A stretch of DNA of 64,000 nucleotides from Actinomycetes bacterium (GTDB lineage: Bacteria; Actinomycetota; Actinomycetes; Mycobacteriales; Mycobacteriaceae), in NCBI GenBank assembly GCA_023418505.1, contig JAEZZR010000001.1, positions 310,001 through 374,000 on the forward strand, given 5' to 3'. A program made the position numbers and the translations under genes. The notes beneath the pieces are model-generated. The model had not been told where the DNA came from and searched no databases. It saw only the letters and a program-made list of their open reading frames with translations. The first letter of the stretch is position 1; the number at the start of each line of letters is the position of its first letter. Positions 1 to 8,139 of the stretch are shown here, one piece after another.

Positions 1-232
1 GTAGTTTTCGGTTGGACTCGGTTTGGGTTGCGGTAGTAGCTGCTGCACCGTTAGTGCCTGCTGCTGCACCGCCGGCAATGCCAGTGAGATAAGAGACATA
101 CCCTGGCACCAGCGGAATCACACAAGGCGAAGCGAAAGACACAAGCCCAGCAATCATCGCTGCCAAAAGCGCCAGAAGCACTGGACCGTCGGCAGCGGTG
201 GAGGCGAAGGTCTGTCCGATATCACTCAGCAT
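1..232 (-). CDS. ccdA: CcdA-family thiol-disulfide membrane transporter (N-terminal part, runs off window)
   Basis: This partial gene encodes about the first 77 residues of a CcdA-type membrane protein, which passes electrons from cytoplasmic thioredoxin across the membrane to keep extracytoplasmic thiols reduced for cytochrome c maturation. The start ATG is at 232-230 and is directly preceded by an in-frame TAA. The first membrane helix holds the family signature Phe-Ala-Ser-Pro-Cys-Val-Ile-Pro-Leu-Val-Pro-Gly-Tyr, with the redox cysteine in Ser-Pro-Cys. An Ala/Thr-rich loop follows. It lies 86 bp downstream of the ResA-like gene, and the pair fits a haem/cytochrome c biogenesis operon, with ResB and CcsA expected beyond the window edge. 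The ribosome site is weak (AGGTG about 11 nt upstream). The family call is firm; the C-terminus is not visible. Confidence 0.88.
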   Translation of the reverse strand, partial: MLSDIGQTFASTAADGPVLLALLAAMIAGLVSFASPCVIPLVPGYVSYLTGIAGGAAAGTNGAAATTATQTESNRKL

Positions 233-277
233 TTAGCTGGAAGCACCTACTTTTACTATCAACGTGAGATCACTATT

Positions 278-319
278 TGCTGTTTGTTGCTTACTGTTTG
301 CTGCTCACTTCTTGCTGCT
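278..319 (-). repeat. Three imperfect 14-bp tandem repeats after the ResA-like stop codon
   Basis: Read on the minus strand, the spacer after the TAA stop has three consecutive 14-bp units: AGCAGCAAGAAGTG, AGCAGCAAACAGTA and AGCAACAAACAGCA. They fill half of the gap to ccdA. No function is evident. Confidence 0.6.
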
Positions 320-933
320 TATTGTTCGTCGCGAACTTTTGCCACAGCTTCCCATAGCTCCTGATCGGTAATTTCTTTCAAGAACACCGCTGCAGGGCGA
401 TGCTGCCGATCCAAAATTACCGTCGTGGGAATCACGGAAGCAGGGATGCCACCCAAAGCAGCAGCATTTACAAATGGCGGATCGTAGATAGACGGGTAGG
501 TCACGCCATTGTCTTCCACAAAATCTTGCGGCGCTTGGCGCACGTTATCGCGCACGTTGATGCCTAGCACTGTGCCGATGCCTTCGTCTTGCATCTGCTC
601 ATGCACGTACTGCAGGTCGTCGGTCTCGGAACGGCAAGGACCACACCACTGACCCCATGCGTTTAGCACCACGATCTGGTCATCGAAATCAGCCAGTGAA
701 ATTTCAGTGTCTGGATCCATCAGAGATTCGCCGAAGATATCACCGATTGGTGCGCGTTCGTCGGGAGCATACTCGATCACCTGCTGCCCACCAGGGGACA
801 CGAATTCGAACTGGCCACCGATTGCTACGGCATCGTGGCCAGCGGTGCCACCACAGGCAGCCAGGCTTAGTGCCGTTGCCACTGCCATGGGTGCAAGCAG
901 CAACCCGCGACGAACCCTGGGGAAAGTACGCAT
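319..933 (-). CDS. ResA/TlpA-like lipoprotein thioredoxin
   Basis: A 204-residue secreted thioredoxin-fold protein expected to reduce apocytochrome c cysteines, or otherwise act as a thiol-disulfide oxidoreductase outside the membrane. It begins with a basic n-region and hydrophobic helix ending in a lipobox (Leu-Ser-Leu-Ala-Ala-Cys, Cys27), so it is probably a lipoprotein. The redox motif Trp-Cys-Gly-Pro-Cys lies at residues 96-100, and a cis-Pro element (Val-Ile-Pro-Thr-Thr) lies about 70 residues later, as in the TlpA/ResA family. The ATG is preceded by AAAAGGACAGAG, a reasonable ribosome site. It lies between a phosphatase gene and ccdA, the order seen for Rv0525-Rv0526-Rv0527. The exact electron partner is inferred from context. 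Confidence 0.9.
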   Translation of the reverse strand: MRTFPRVRRGLLLAPMAVATALSLAACGGTAGHDAVAIGGQFEFVSPGGQQVIEYAPDERAPIGDIFGESLMDPDTEISLADFDDQIVVLNAWGQWCGPCRSETDDLQYVHEQMQDEGIGTVLGINVRDNVRQAPQDFVEDNGVTYPSIYDPPFVNAAALGGIPASVIPTTVILDRQHRPAAVFLKEITDQELWEAVAKVRDEQ

Positions 934-974
934 CTCTGTCCTTTTAATCCAAAATTTTGGCGCTTAAGTAATCT

Positions 975-1014
975 GGCTGAAATCCGGCTGAAAATCCGGC
1001 TAAAAATCCGGCAG
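975..1014 (-). repeat. About 12-bp tandem repeat after the phosphatase stop codon
   Basis: Three near-identical units (plus strand GGCTGAAATCC, GGCTGAAAATCC, GGCTAAAAATCC), with parts of a fourth at both ends, sit just after the TAG of the upstream gene and before the ResA-like gene. They could be slippage products; no motif function is recognised. Confidence 0.6.
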
Positions 1015-1017
1015 CGT

Positions 1018-1695
1018 CTAGGAAATCCCAGCTGCTGGCTCGGCATAGCTGACGCCTACGATTTCGTCTCCGACAAACTCTAGCGAGGTCACACTAGCTA
1101 AGTCACACTGACGATCCGCTGGATTATGCGCCAAAGGCAACTGACGTGCCCGGCGCGCAGCAGCCACCACGCACAGCTGGTGCGTGACCAAAATAGCTTC
1201 GGCGCCAGCTGCTGCTTTGCGGGCGTGCTCGATGGCAACGAACATGCGATCAGCGATATCTACGTAGTGTTCACCCCAGCTGGGCAGATCTGGCCGGTAC
1301 AGACGTGGCCAATATTTCGGATTCCACAGATCAGAATCCCAACCGCGGATGTGCAACCCTTCGAAGGAGTTACCTGCTTCGATGAGGTTTCCGTCCGGTT
1401 CCGGGGTAAGCCCCACAACTTCCGAAATTGGCCGACTGGTCTCTTGAGTGCGCTGCAGTGGCGAACAGGCCAGATAAGTTACTTCGTGGCCAACGAAGGA
1501 CGCTGCCGTGGCATCGGCTTGCCGCTGGCCGCGATCAGAAAGCCGCCAACCAGGCAGACGTCCATAAAGGATCTTGTCGGGATTAAACACTTCCCCATGG
1601 CGTACCAAGTGCACCACGGTGTGCTGGGCGTGGCTCTGCTTGGTGACCGGCTTGCTGGCCTGCCGGTCTGATCCGCGCTGCTGTGAACCGCTCAT
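1018..1695 (-). CDS. Histidine phosphatase superfamily protein (phosphoglycerate-mutase-like)
   Basis: A 225-residue member of the histidine phosphatase (branch 1) superfamily. The Arg-His-Gly phosphohistidine motif is at residues 32-34, followed by the typical Leu-Ser-Asp-Arg-Gly-Gln element and a second catalytic His near the end (Leu-Val-Thr-His-Gln). The ATG at 1695 was chosen because it follows the hemL stop by 4 nt and leaves a normal-length protein; the open frame continues upstream inside hemL. The position between hemL and a ResA-like gene matches Rv0525. Its substrate is unknown: this family includes mutases, phosphatases and cofactor-pathway enzymes, and linkage to haem genes does not settle it. 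A slightly basic Ser/Gln/Lys-rich N-terminal tail precedes the domain. Confidence 0.85.
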   Translation of the reverse strand: MSGSQQRGSDRQASKPVTKQSHAQHTVVHLVRHGEVFNPDKILYGRLPGWRLSDRGQRQADATAASFVGHEVTYLACSPLQRTQETSRPISEVVGLTPEPDGNLIEAGNSFEGLHIRGWDSDLWNPKYWPRLYRPDLPSWGEHYVDIADRMFVAIEHARKAAAGAEAILVTHQLCVVAAARRARQLPLAHNPADRQCDLASVTSLEFVGDEIVGVSYAEPAAGIS

Positions 1696-1699
1696 GTAT

Positions 1700-3103
1700 T
1701 TACTTGGCCTCGCTATCTGGAGTTGCTGCTGCAGCTGCCTTGGCTGCAAAGCCCATTGCCTTTTCAATGATTTCGAAGTCTTGATCCGTTAGTGCCGCAG
1801 AGACAAACCACGTTTCAAAGCTACTTGCCGGTGAGTACACACCGTGATCCAGCAGTGCGTGGAAGAAAGCTGGGTAGCGGAAGGTGTCGGCTGCCTGCAT
1901 CTCGGCGAAGTTGTGGCCTTCACCTTCGGCAAACCGTGGCGAAAGCATCGTCGCTGCTCGCTGAATATGGTGCACTACACCTTCGCGCTGGAGTGCGCTG
2001 CTCATGATGTCTGCCAAAGTGTCGGCGTTGCGGGTAACTGCGGCGTAAACGTCGTCGTCAGCTGCCTTCAAATTCGCCAAACCTGCAGCGGTGGCAACTG
2101 GATTTCCAGACAACGTACCTGCCTGATAGACCGGCCCCTGCGGAGCCAGATACTCCATCACATCCCGGCGCCCACCAAACGCAGCTGCAGGCAAACCACC
2201 CGAGACCACCTTGCCGAACGTAGTCAGATCTCCGGCGACCCCGTCTACGCCGTACCAGCCCTGCTTCGAGGTGCGGAAGCCGGTCATGACTTCGTCGAGG
2301 ATCAATAGCGCACCGTTTTCGTGAGCGACCTCGCGCAGACGCGCATTGAAATTATTCTGCGGTGCCACCGTGCCCATGTTGCCGGCGGCCGCTTCGGTAA
2401 TCACGCACGCGATCTCACCGGGGTGGGCAGCAAATGCTTGCTGTACAGCTTCAATATCGTTGTAGGGCACCACGATCGTATCTGCTGCCGATGCTCCAGT
2501 AACTCCCGGCGAATCAGGCAACGCAAACGTAGCAACACCAGAGCCTGCCGACGCCAACAGCGCATCCACGTGACCGTGATAGCAGCCAGCAAATTTGATG
2601 ATCTTTGCCCGGCCAGTAAAGCCGCGAGCCAAGCGCACCGCCGACATCGTGGCTTCAGTACCGGAATTAACCAGACGTACTTCCTCTACCGAAGTGCGGC
2701 TAATAATCAGCTCGGCCAAGTCGGTTTCTGCCAGCGTTGGTGCGCCGAAAGAGGTACCCAGCTCTGCTGCCTTCTGTACCGCTTCCACAACCGCGGGATG
2801 CGCATTGCCCAGCAGCATCGGCCCCCACGAGCAAACCAGGTCTACGTACTCATTGCCATCAATATCCCACAGCCGGGAACCCTTCGCCCGCTGCAAAAAC
2901 GGTGGCACCCCACCAACAGAGCCAAAGGCGCGCACCGGCGAATTCACACCACCCGGTGTGACCTTGCTGGCGGCCGAAAAAGCTGCCGTGGAACGCTGCT
3001 GCGAGCGCCCGGCAGTTTCAGCTTGCGCGGTGCGCTGATCTTCCGGGCGAGAATCCGGGGCTGAATGCGAGGTGGAATTACTGGTGGTGTTGTCTGAAGT
3101 CAC
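1700..3103 (-). CDS. hemL: Glutamate-1-semialdehyde 2,1-aminomutase
   Basis: This PLP enzyme converts glutamate-1-semialdehyde to 5-aminolevulinate, completing the C5 route begun by HemA. The N-terminal signature Pro-Gly-Gly-Val-Asn-Ser-Pro-Val-Arg-Ala-Phe is present, as are the Leu-Asp-Glu-Val-Met-Thr-Gly-Phe-Arg motif and the Schiff-base lysine in Thr-Phe-Gly-Lys-Val-Val-Ser-Gly-Gly. I chose the GTG at 3103 (467 residues); the frame is open to 3214, but that would overlap the upstream gene further. The chosen start still overlaps the end of the P-type-ATPase-like gene by 26 bp, which suggests translational coupling. A Ser/Thr/Asn/Gln-rich, weakly conserved tail of about 45 residues precedes the aminotransferase fold. 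Relative to Corynebacterium clusters I recall, hemE and hemY are missing immediately upstream. Confidence 0.95.
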   Translation of the reverse strand: MTSDNTTSNSTSHSAPDSRPEDQRTAQAETAGRSQQRSTAAFSAASKVTPGGVNSPVRAFGSVGGVPPFLQRAKGSRLWDIDGNEYVDLVCSWGPMLLGNAHPAVVEAVQKAAELGTSFGAPTLAETDLAELIISRTSVEEVRLVNSGTEATMSAVRLARGFTGRAKIIKFAGCYHGHVDALLASAGSGVATFALPDSPGVTGASAADTIVVPYNDIEAVQQAFAAHPGEIACVITEAAAGNMGTVAPQNNFNARLREVAHENGALLILDEVMTGFRTSKQGWYGVDGVAGDLTTFGKVVSGGLPAAAFGGRRDVMEYLAPQGPVYQAGTLSGNPVATAAGLANLKAADDDVYAAVTRNADTLADIMSSALQREGVVHHIQRAATMLSPRFAEGEGHNFAEMQAADTFRYPAFFHALLDHGVYSPASSFETWFVSAALTDQDFEIIEKAMGFAAKAAAAATPDSEAK

Positions 3104-5945
3104 GCCCCCATCGTAGGGGATTCGCTGAAGCCTGGGACGACCACCTACCCAGTTTCGAATCAAAACGCCAGTTTCGATAGGCATTTCCTGCCAAATGGCG
3201 CGCCCGCCATTCAATAAAGAAGCTCGAGGCCACCATCAACGCAGCTGCCGCCAACGGATGCAACAGACCAGCCAGGGCAGCCAACAAGATGATGATGTTA
3301 TACGCCCAGGCAATCGCGATATTGGTCTGCATGATGTAGGTGACCGTGCGCGCCAACCGCAACGCTTCGGGTACTGCATTCACGCGGCCTTGCAGTGTTA
3401 CTACGCCTACTTCATCCAAATCCAAGCCAGCGTGGCTGGTTTTTGGATTCATCAGCACACCAACGTCGGCAGCATCCAGGCAATCCAAAATATCTTGGTC
3501 GCCTACCATCACCACGTTTTCGCCAGCTGCACGCACCGAGCGCACCACACCAGGTTTGCGCGGCCCAATGATGCCTGCAGAGACTCGCGAAATACCCAAC
3601 CGATCGGCAAAGCGCCGAGCCACCGGATAAGGGTCGCGGGTAATCATCATGGTGTCTACGCCGAGGGCTTCGATTTCGTCGATAGCTTCTACCGCGTCAT
3701 CTTTAATATCCTCGCCCACCGTGATCACGCCACGTGCTTGACCGCGCCAGCTAACCACCAACGGCGAGCCACCACCGAGGGCAGCAACTGCCATGCGCTC
3801 GTCCAACGCGGACATATCCCGCGGCCGCCACAGGCAGGCCTCTACGAAACGCAGCTCGGTGACGCCCTTTTTGTTGGTAATCGGGATTTCGACCTGGCCG
3901 GTAAACGTGCCGTCCTGCAGCACTTCACAGTGATTGGTTTCAATCCAATGTGGCACAGAAGTACCGCCGGTACCAGCATCACGGGAGGCACGGCAGGCAC
4001 GAATAATTGCCTTGGATACCGGGTGCTCGCTTTCCATCACCAGGCTGCCAGCCACGCGCAAAACCAGATCCGGATTTTCCCCTTCACGAGCTTGCGCAGA
4101 AAGCACATGCATCTCGCCATCGGTGAGCGTACCCACGCGGTTAAACAACACCACGTTGGCATCTGAGAGCGCACGAAATGTCTCTGCCCCACGGATCAAA
4201 ATGCCACGCTGGGCACCGCTGAGAATGCCCAACCGCTGCGCACCGGACGTAGACATGGCCAGCGACATCGGAGCCACACCGGCCAGCACCGCCAGCGTTA
4301 CCGAAAACGCGCCCGCAGCCTTCCCGGAAATCAGCCACCACGCACCAAATGCGGTAACGGCCAACAGGATCGTCCATGGAATCAGCGCCGAAGCCGAACG
4401 CACCGCCGTCTGATAGGCCGCATCCTCTTCGCGGATCGCGCGTACCACCCACTTCACGATGGCAGCAGCGCGCGTCTTCGAACCAGTGCGCAGCACACGC
4501 ACTTTCAACGTGTTCTCTTTGTTTAGGGTGCCCGCCCAAACCTTGGAGTTCACCTTGACTTCACGGTCGCCCGAGACATCACCCATCGCCCGTGAATCCA
4601 GCTTCGATGCACCACCGATCACCACACCATCAACGGGGATACTGTGGCCGGGTGGAACCACCACGTCGTCACCGATATTCAGATCCGCGATCTTCACGCG
4701 CAGTTTTTCCGGCTCCGCGCTCTTGGTGCTTTTACGCACGACGGTGACATAACGGTCTGGTGAAATCCGCAAATTCCGCAGTACCGCACCAGTGCGTACG
4801 CGGTTGTACCGGGTAGCCAGGCGCCCGGCGAGCAGCAACACGGTCAGACCACAGGCGACATCAAAGAATAATTCGGCCTCCGCCATGCGGTCGTACTTAT
4901 ACGCAAACAACGTTGGCGCAGTGGTAAAGCCCAGTTCACCTGCACCGCCGAAGATGATTTCACCAATCGACCAGCCCCACGCCAGCAAAATCGCCATCGA
5001 CGCCGCGCCATCTAACGCAGACATGCGCCTGCGCAGCGATGCCACCATAGCTCGGTGGAAAGGCCAACCGCCCCACAGTGCGACGATCGTCGTTAAGCCC
5101 GCTGCCCAATACTGCCAGCCGGAAAACTGCCACTCTACGTTCAGCGACAGCACTAACACTGGAATCGATAGCAGCAGTGAGACAAAGAACCGCAGGCGCG
5201 TCACTAGCTCGCGCGCGGTGAAGAGCACCTCGGCACCCGAGGTACGTCGCGACACTGCCTCACGACGCCGGTAGCGTTCCTCAGCCACCTGCTGTGCCGC
5301 TGCCGGAACTGCAGGGCGACGGCGAGGCTGTGTTTCCAAACGCGTGGCACGCCGGCGCAAAGAACTGCGCGTTAAATACGCATCAATGCCTTTGCCAGCT
5401 AGCGCCTGGATCACATCTTCTGGGTTCGTATCATCGGGCGCGGTAATCCAGGCACGCCCCGGATTCACCACAACGGAAGCATGAATGGAAGGGAATTGCT
5501 CTAAAACCGCTTGCACCTTATTAACGTCGGCAGCGGTATCAATGCCCTCGAGCACGAGACCAAAAGATGTCAACCCCGTGCCAGTGCGACGTGCCAGACG
5601 TTGGTGCAGCGATTCCTCTTCGTCCGGACCTGCCGAACGCATGCTATCGATCAGCGATGCGGCGCGCTTGGCCTCACCGATTGCATCGGTCACGCGACGG
5701 TCGATCTGGCGCAGCTCCTCGCCAACTTTCTCGGAATCACTTTCCGGCAGCGATTCACCGGGAGCAGCCACACAGTTGGACTTATGCCACCCCATGATTT
5801 TCTTCGGGGTTTGGGCTTTTCGCCCCACCCGGCGCGGCAAGGGCGCAAGGGAGGCAGCATCGGGTGCGCCGGTAGACGGCGTCACCATAGGTTCCGCTGG
5901 AACAGCAATTTGTTCCTCGGCTTTGTCCTGATTGGAATCAGTCAC
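3078..5945 (-). CDS. P-type ATPase-like membrane protein with degenerate catalytic motifs
   Basis: A 955-residue protein with the P1B-type layout: an N-terminal cytosolic region, an HMA-like fold without a Cys-x-x-Cys (about residues 125-195), membrane helices, actuator, phosphorylation and nucleotide domains. Key residues are changed. The phosphorylated Asp of the DKTGTLT motif is Asn602 (Phe-Asn-Arg-Val-Gly-Thr-Leu-Thr); the actuator TGES is Ser-Gly-Asp-Arg; the membrane CPC is Ala-Pro-Met; TGD is Thr-Arg-Asp; GDGxND is Gly-Asp-Gln-Asp-Ile-Leu-Asp. The nucleotide-domain His-Pro (Glu-His-Pro-Val) is kept. The GTG at 5945 was chosen because GGAG lies 6 nt upstream and it overlaps the previous stop by 8 bp. 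It sits in the haem operon between two small membrane proteins and hemL. Metal pumping is unlikely; a structural, sensory or scaffold role is inference. Confidence 0.85.
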   Translation of the reverse strand: MTDSNQDKAEEQIAVPAEPMVTPSTGAPDAASLAPLPRRVGRKAQTPKKIMGWHKSNCVAAPGESLPESDSEKVGEELRQIDRRVTDAIGEAKRAASLIDSMRSAGPDEEESLHQRLARRTGTGLTSFGLVLEGIDTAADVNKVQAVLEQFPSIHASVVVNPGRAWITAPDDTNPEDVIQALAGKGIDAYLTRSSLRRRATRLETQPRRRPAVPAAAQQVAEERYRRREAVSRRTSGAEVLFTARELVTRLRFFVSLLLSIPVLVLSLNVEWQFSGWQYWAAGLTTIVALWGGWPFHRAMVASLRRRMSALDGAASMAILLAWGWSIGEIIFGGAGELGFTTAPTLFAYKYDRMAEAELFFDVACGLTVLLLAGRLATRYNRVRTGAVLRNLRISPDRYVTVVRKSTKSAEPEKLRVKIADLNIGDDVVVPPGHSIPVDGVVIGGASKLDSRAMGDVSGDREVKVNSKVWAGTLNKENTLKVRVLRTGSKTRAAAIVKWVVRAIREEDAAYQTAVRSASALIPWTILLAVTAFGAWWLISGKAAGAFSVTLAVLAGVAPMSLAMSTSGAQRLGILSGAQRGILIRGAETFRALSDANVVLFNRVGTLTDGEMHVLSAQAREGENPDLVLRVAGSLVMESEHPVSKAIIRACRASRDAGTGGTSVPHWIETNHCEVLQDGTFTGQVEIPITNKKGVTELRFVEACLWRPRDMSALDERMAVAALGGGSPLVVSWRGQARGVITVGEDIKDDAVEAIDEIEALGVDTMMITRDPYPVARRFADRLGISRVSAGIIGPRKPGVVRSVRAAGENVVMVGDQDILDCLDAADVGVLMNPKTSHAGLDLDEVGVVTLQGRVNAVPEALRLARTVTYIMQTNIAIAWAYNIIILLAALAGLLHPLAAAALMVASSFFIEWRARHLAGNAYRNWRFDSKLGRWSSQASANPLRWGRDFRQHHQ

Positions 5946-6315
5946 CGTTTTCTCCCATGACATCCCGATACATAAGCAGCACCCCAACGATTACCACCAG
6001 CGGTGCTGCGAGAGTAGCAATAGTAACCGCTCCGGCCAGAATGCCAAACAAGCCCATAACCAGCGCGACTACCGCCGCTGCGACGAGCCACCGTCGCACA
6101 TTCTTCGACTGCTTCGCCGATACCACCAGATTCGCAATCACCGCACCACAGATTTGGTACAAGATCGACACCAAGATGATGTCGCGTGCGAAACCGGGCT
6201 GGGATTGCGAAAGGTTCGATGTCAACAGGATCAGGCCATTGACAATCAGCAGTATCGCGCCAACAAAAAGAGTCCAGCCCCAAACTGTGGTGGGCAATAC
6301 TGAGCGCCGTTGCAC
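5938..6315 (-). CDS. Small four-helix membrane protein of the haem operon
   Basis: A 125-residue protein with about four hydrophobic segments (near residues 10-30, 45-65, 75-95 and 97-117) and short polar links; the last helix ends in Met-Tyr-Arg-Asp-Val-Met-Gly. I recognise no named family. It starts with GTG at 6315, preceded by AAGAAGGCG, 15 bp after the stop of another membrane protein gene, and its end overlaps the GTG of the P-type-ATPase-like gene by 8 bp, so the two are very likely co-translated. The position matches the membrane proteins that follow hemB in mycobacteria (Rv0513/Rv0514), as I recall. A physical partnership with the ATPase-like protein is plausible from the coupling but untested. 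Confidence 0.75.
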   Translation of the reverse strand: MQRRSVLPTTVWGWTLFVGAILLIVNGLILLTSNLSQSQPGFARDIILVSILYQICGAVIANLVVSAKQSKNVRRWLVAAAVVALVMGLFGILAGAVTIATLAAPLVVIVGVLLMYRDVMGENGD

Positions 6316-6330
6316 TTTCGCCTTCTTTCG

Positions 6331-6960
6331 CTAATGTTTCGCTTGTTGGGGTGGCTTTTTATCAAATCCGAAGTAGGTAAGAGCTGCCGACGACGACGCC
6401 AAGATCGCTCCACTGGCAGCCGCAGCTGCAGAACCAATCGCTGTGGCAGCGCTGAAGAACTCCAACCATGCTGGCACTACTGGCGCCGGCACTCCGGTGT
6501 TAACGAATACGAATACCGCTTGGACTACCAAGTAGCCTGAGCCAATAACCAGCACAAACCTAGCCCAAGACTTACCTTTTCGCATCTGATAATTCACTGC
6601 AACGAAAAGGGCAGCCAGAACAATTCCCAAGAAAGCACCCACGACGACCACACCACGCAGCACCATCAGCAATTGCGAGTCGCTGAAATCAGCTCCTGCT
6701 GCACTGGTTTGCTCGCGCAGAGTATCCATATTGATATTGGCAGTCAGCGACGCTGGATCAATGATGTTGATCGCCGCAGCAACAATGAAACCCAGTGCCT
6801 GCAGCAGTGCAGTGAACATCCAGGCCTGGAACGCACCCTGGATTTGTTCGGGGACTTGCTTCGGTGCTGGCTTATTCTGAGTTTGCTGCTTCGGCGCCGG
6901 ACTCTGGGATTGAGCCGGAGTTGGCGTAGGCGCTGGCTTATTCTGCGCGGGCTCTGCCAT
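6331..6960 (-). CDS. Membrane protein with Pro/Gln-rich cytosolic N-terminus
   Basis: A 209-residue protein. The first 40 residues are rich in Pro, Gln, Ala and Lys with repeated Lys-Pro-Ala-Pro, then about four membrane segments follow (near 45-68, 98-122, 132-152 and 165-190) and a short tail, Asp-Lys-Lys-Pro-Pro-Gln-Gln. No enzymatic motif is visible. Its ATG shares one base with the hemB stop (TAATG), so translation is coupled to HemB. It probably belongs to the same conserved actinobacterial hemB-linked set as the next small gene. Function unknown; a role in membrane organisation of tetrapyrrole enzymes would be speculation. Confidence 0.75.
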   Translation of the reverse strand: MAEPAQNKPAPTPTPAQSQSPAPKQQTQNKPAPKQVPEQIQGAFQAWMFTALLQALGFIVAAAINIIDPASLTANINMDTLREQTSAAGADFSDSQLLMVLRGVVVVGAFLGIVLAALFVAVNYQMRKGKSWARFVLVIGSGYLVVQAVFVFVNTGVPAPVVPAWLEFFSAATAIGSAAAAASGAILASSSAALTYFGFDKKPPQQAKH

Positions 6961-8054
6961 TAGCTGTCACCTCGCTGGGTAACGCCCTGCAACTTCTTAG
7001 CAATATCAGCTGCAAAGTAAGTCAAAATTTGGCTAGCGCCCGCACGCTTGATCGACAGTACCGATTCCATCATGGCGGCTTCTTCATCAATCCAGCCGTT
7101 GGCTGCAGCAGCTTTGACCATCGCGTATTCCCCAGAGACTTGATAAGCAGCCACTGGTACCGGAGAACTTTCTGCCACATCGCGGACGATGTCCAGATAA
7201 GCCATGGCAGGTTTAACCATCACAATGTCTGCACCTTCAGCGATGTCGAGCTCTACTTCCAACAAACTTTCCTGTCGGTTCGCTGGATCTTGCTGATACG
7301 TGCGGCGATCGCCTTGCAATGAAGAGCCCACTGCTTCGCGGAAAGGCCCGTAGAAAGCGCTAGCATATTTCGCCGAGTACGCCATGATCGCTACATCAAA
7401 GAATCCAGCCTGATCCAGGCCACGTCGAATAGCTTCGATTTGGCCGTCCATCATGCCGGATGGCGACACAATATGCGCACCAGCACGCGCTTGTGCCACT
7501 GCCATGCGGACGTAGTTTTCTAATGTCTCGTCGTTGGCTACTACCGTGCGGCCAAAGGAGGCTTTGCGCAGCACACCACAGTGCCCGTGATCGGTAAATT
7601 CATCCAAACAGGTATCGGCGATCAGCAGAATCTGATTGCTGAAGCGTTCGCGCAGCCGTCGTAAAGCACGGTTTAAGATGCCTTGTTCTTGCCAAGCTGC
7701 GGAGCCTTCGGCGTCCTTGTCTTCTTCCAGCGGCACACCGAAAAGCACTACTGCTGGGATGCCAAGCTCGATGGCTTCTTCTACTGCAGTGACCAAAGAC
7801 TCTTCCGTATGCTGCACCACGCCCGGCAGCGAGGAAATCGGCTTCGGCTGCTCAATACCATCGGCTACAAACATCGGCAGGATCAGATCATTCACACTCA
7901 GTTGAGTCTCTGCCACGAGCCGGCGCATCACAGGAAACGTGCGCAACCGGCGTGGTCGGCGCAGCATATCCATCTTGTTGCTTACCGTGGCTCCACGATC
8001 GAAGGTTTCGATCGCATCAAAAGCAGCGTCAAAAGCATCAGCATCTGCAGTCAT
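6960..8054 (-). CDS. hemB: Delta-aminolevulinic acid dehydratase (porphobilinogen synthase)
   Basis: HemB condenses two 5-aminolevulinate molecules to porphobilinogen in the cytosol. About 364 residues from the ATG at 8054 (GGAG just upstream); the frame is open to a GTG at 8063, and the conserved core begins near Arg-Arg-Pro-Arg-Arg-Leu-Arg, so an internal ATG at 7973 is also possible. Both Schiff-base lysines are visible, in Ala-Tyr-Ser-Ala-Lys-Tyr-Ala-Ser and Met-Val-Lys-Pro-Ala. The metal-site segment reads Asp-Thr-Cys-Leu-Asp-Glu-Phe-Thr-Asp-His-Gly-His-Cys-Gly. Zinc enzymes have Cys-x-Cys-x7-Cys and magnesium types Ala-x-Asp-x7-Asp, so this one is a mosaic. The gene is followed without a gap by a membrane protein gene. 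Confidence 0.95.
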   Translation of the reverse strand: MTADADAFDAAFDAIETFDRGATVSNKMDMLRRPRRLRTFPVMRRLVAETQLSVNDLILPMFVADGIEQPKPISSLPGVVQHTEESLVTAVEEAIELGIPAVVLFGVPLEEDKDAEGSAAWQEQGILNRALRRLRERFSNQILLIADTCLDEFTDHGHCGVLRKASFGRTVVANDETLENYVRMAVAQARAGAHIVSPSGMMDGQIEAIRRGLDQAGFFDVAIMAYSAKYASAFYGPFREAVGSSLQGDRRTYQQDPANRQESLLEVELDIAEGADIVMVKPAMAYLDIVRDVAESSPVPVAAYQVSGEYAMVKAAAANGWIDEEAAMMESVLSIKRAGASQILTYFAADIAKKLQGVTQRGDS

Positions 8055-8139
8055 GCTCTCCACGATACGACACGTGGCAAACGCGCTCGGCGTTAAGTTT
8101 CGCCAAGGTATTTACGCGAGCCTTTAGCCAGCTACTTGC

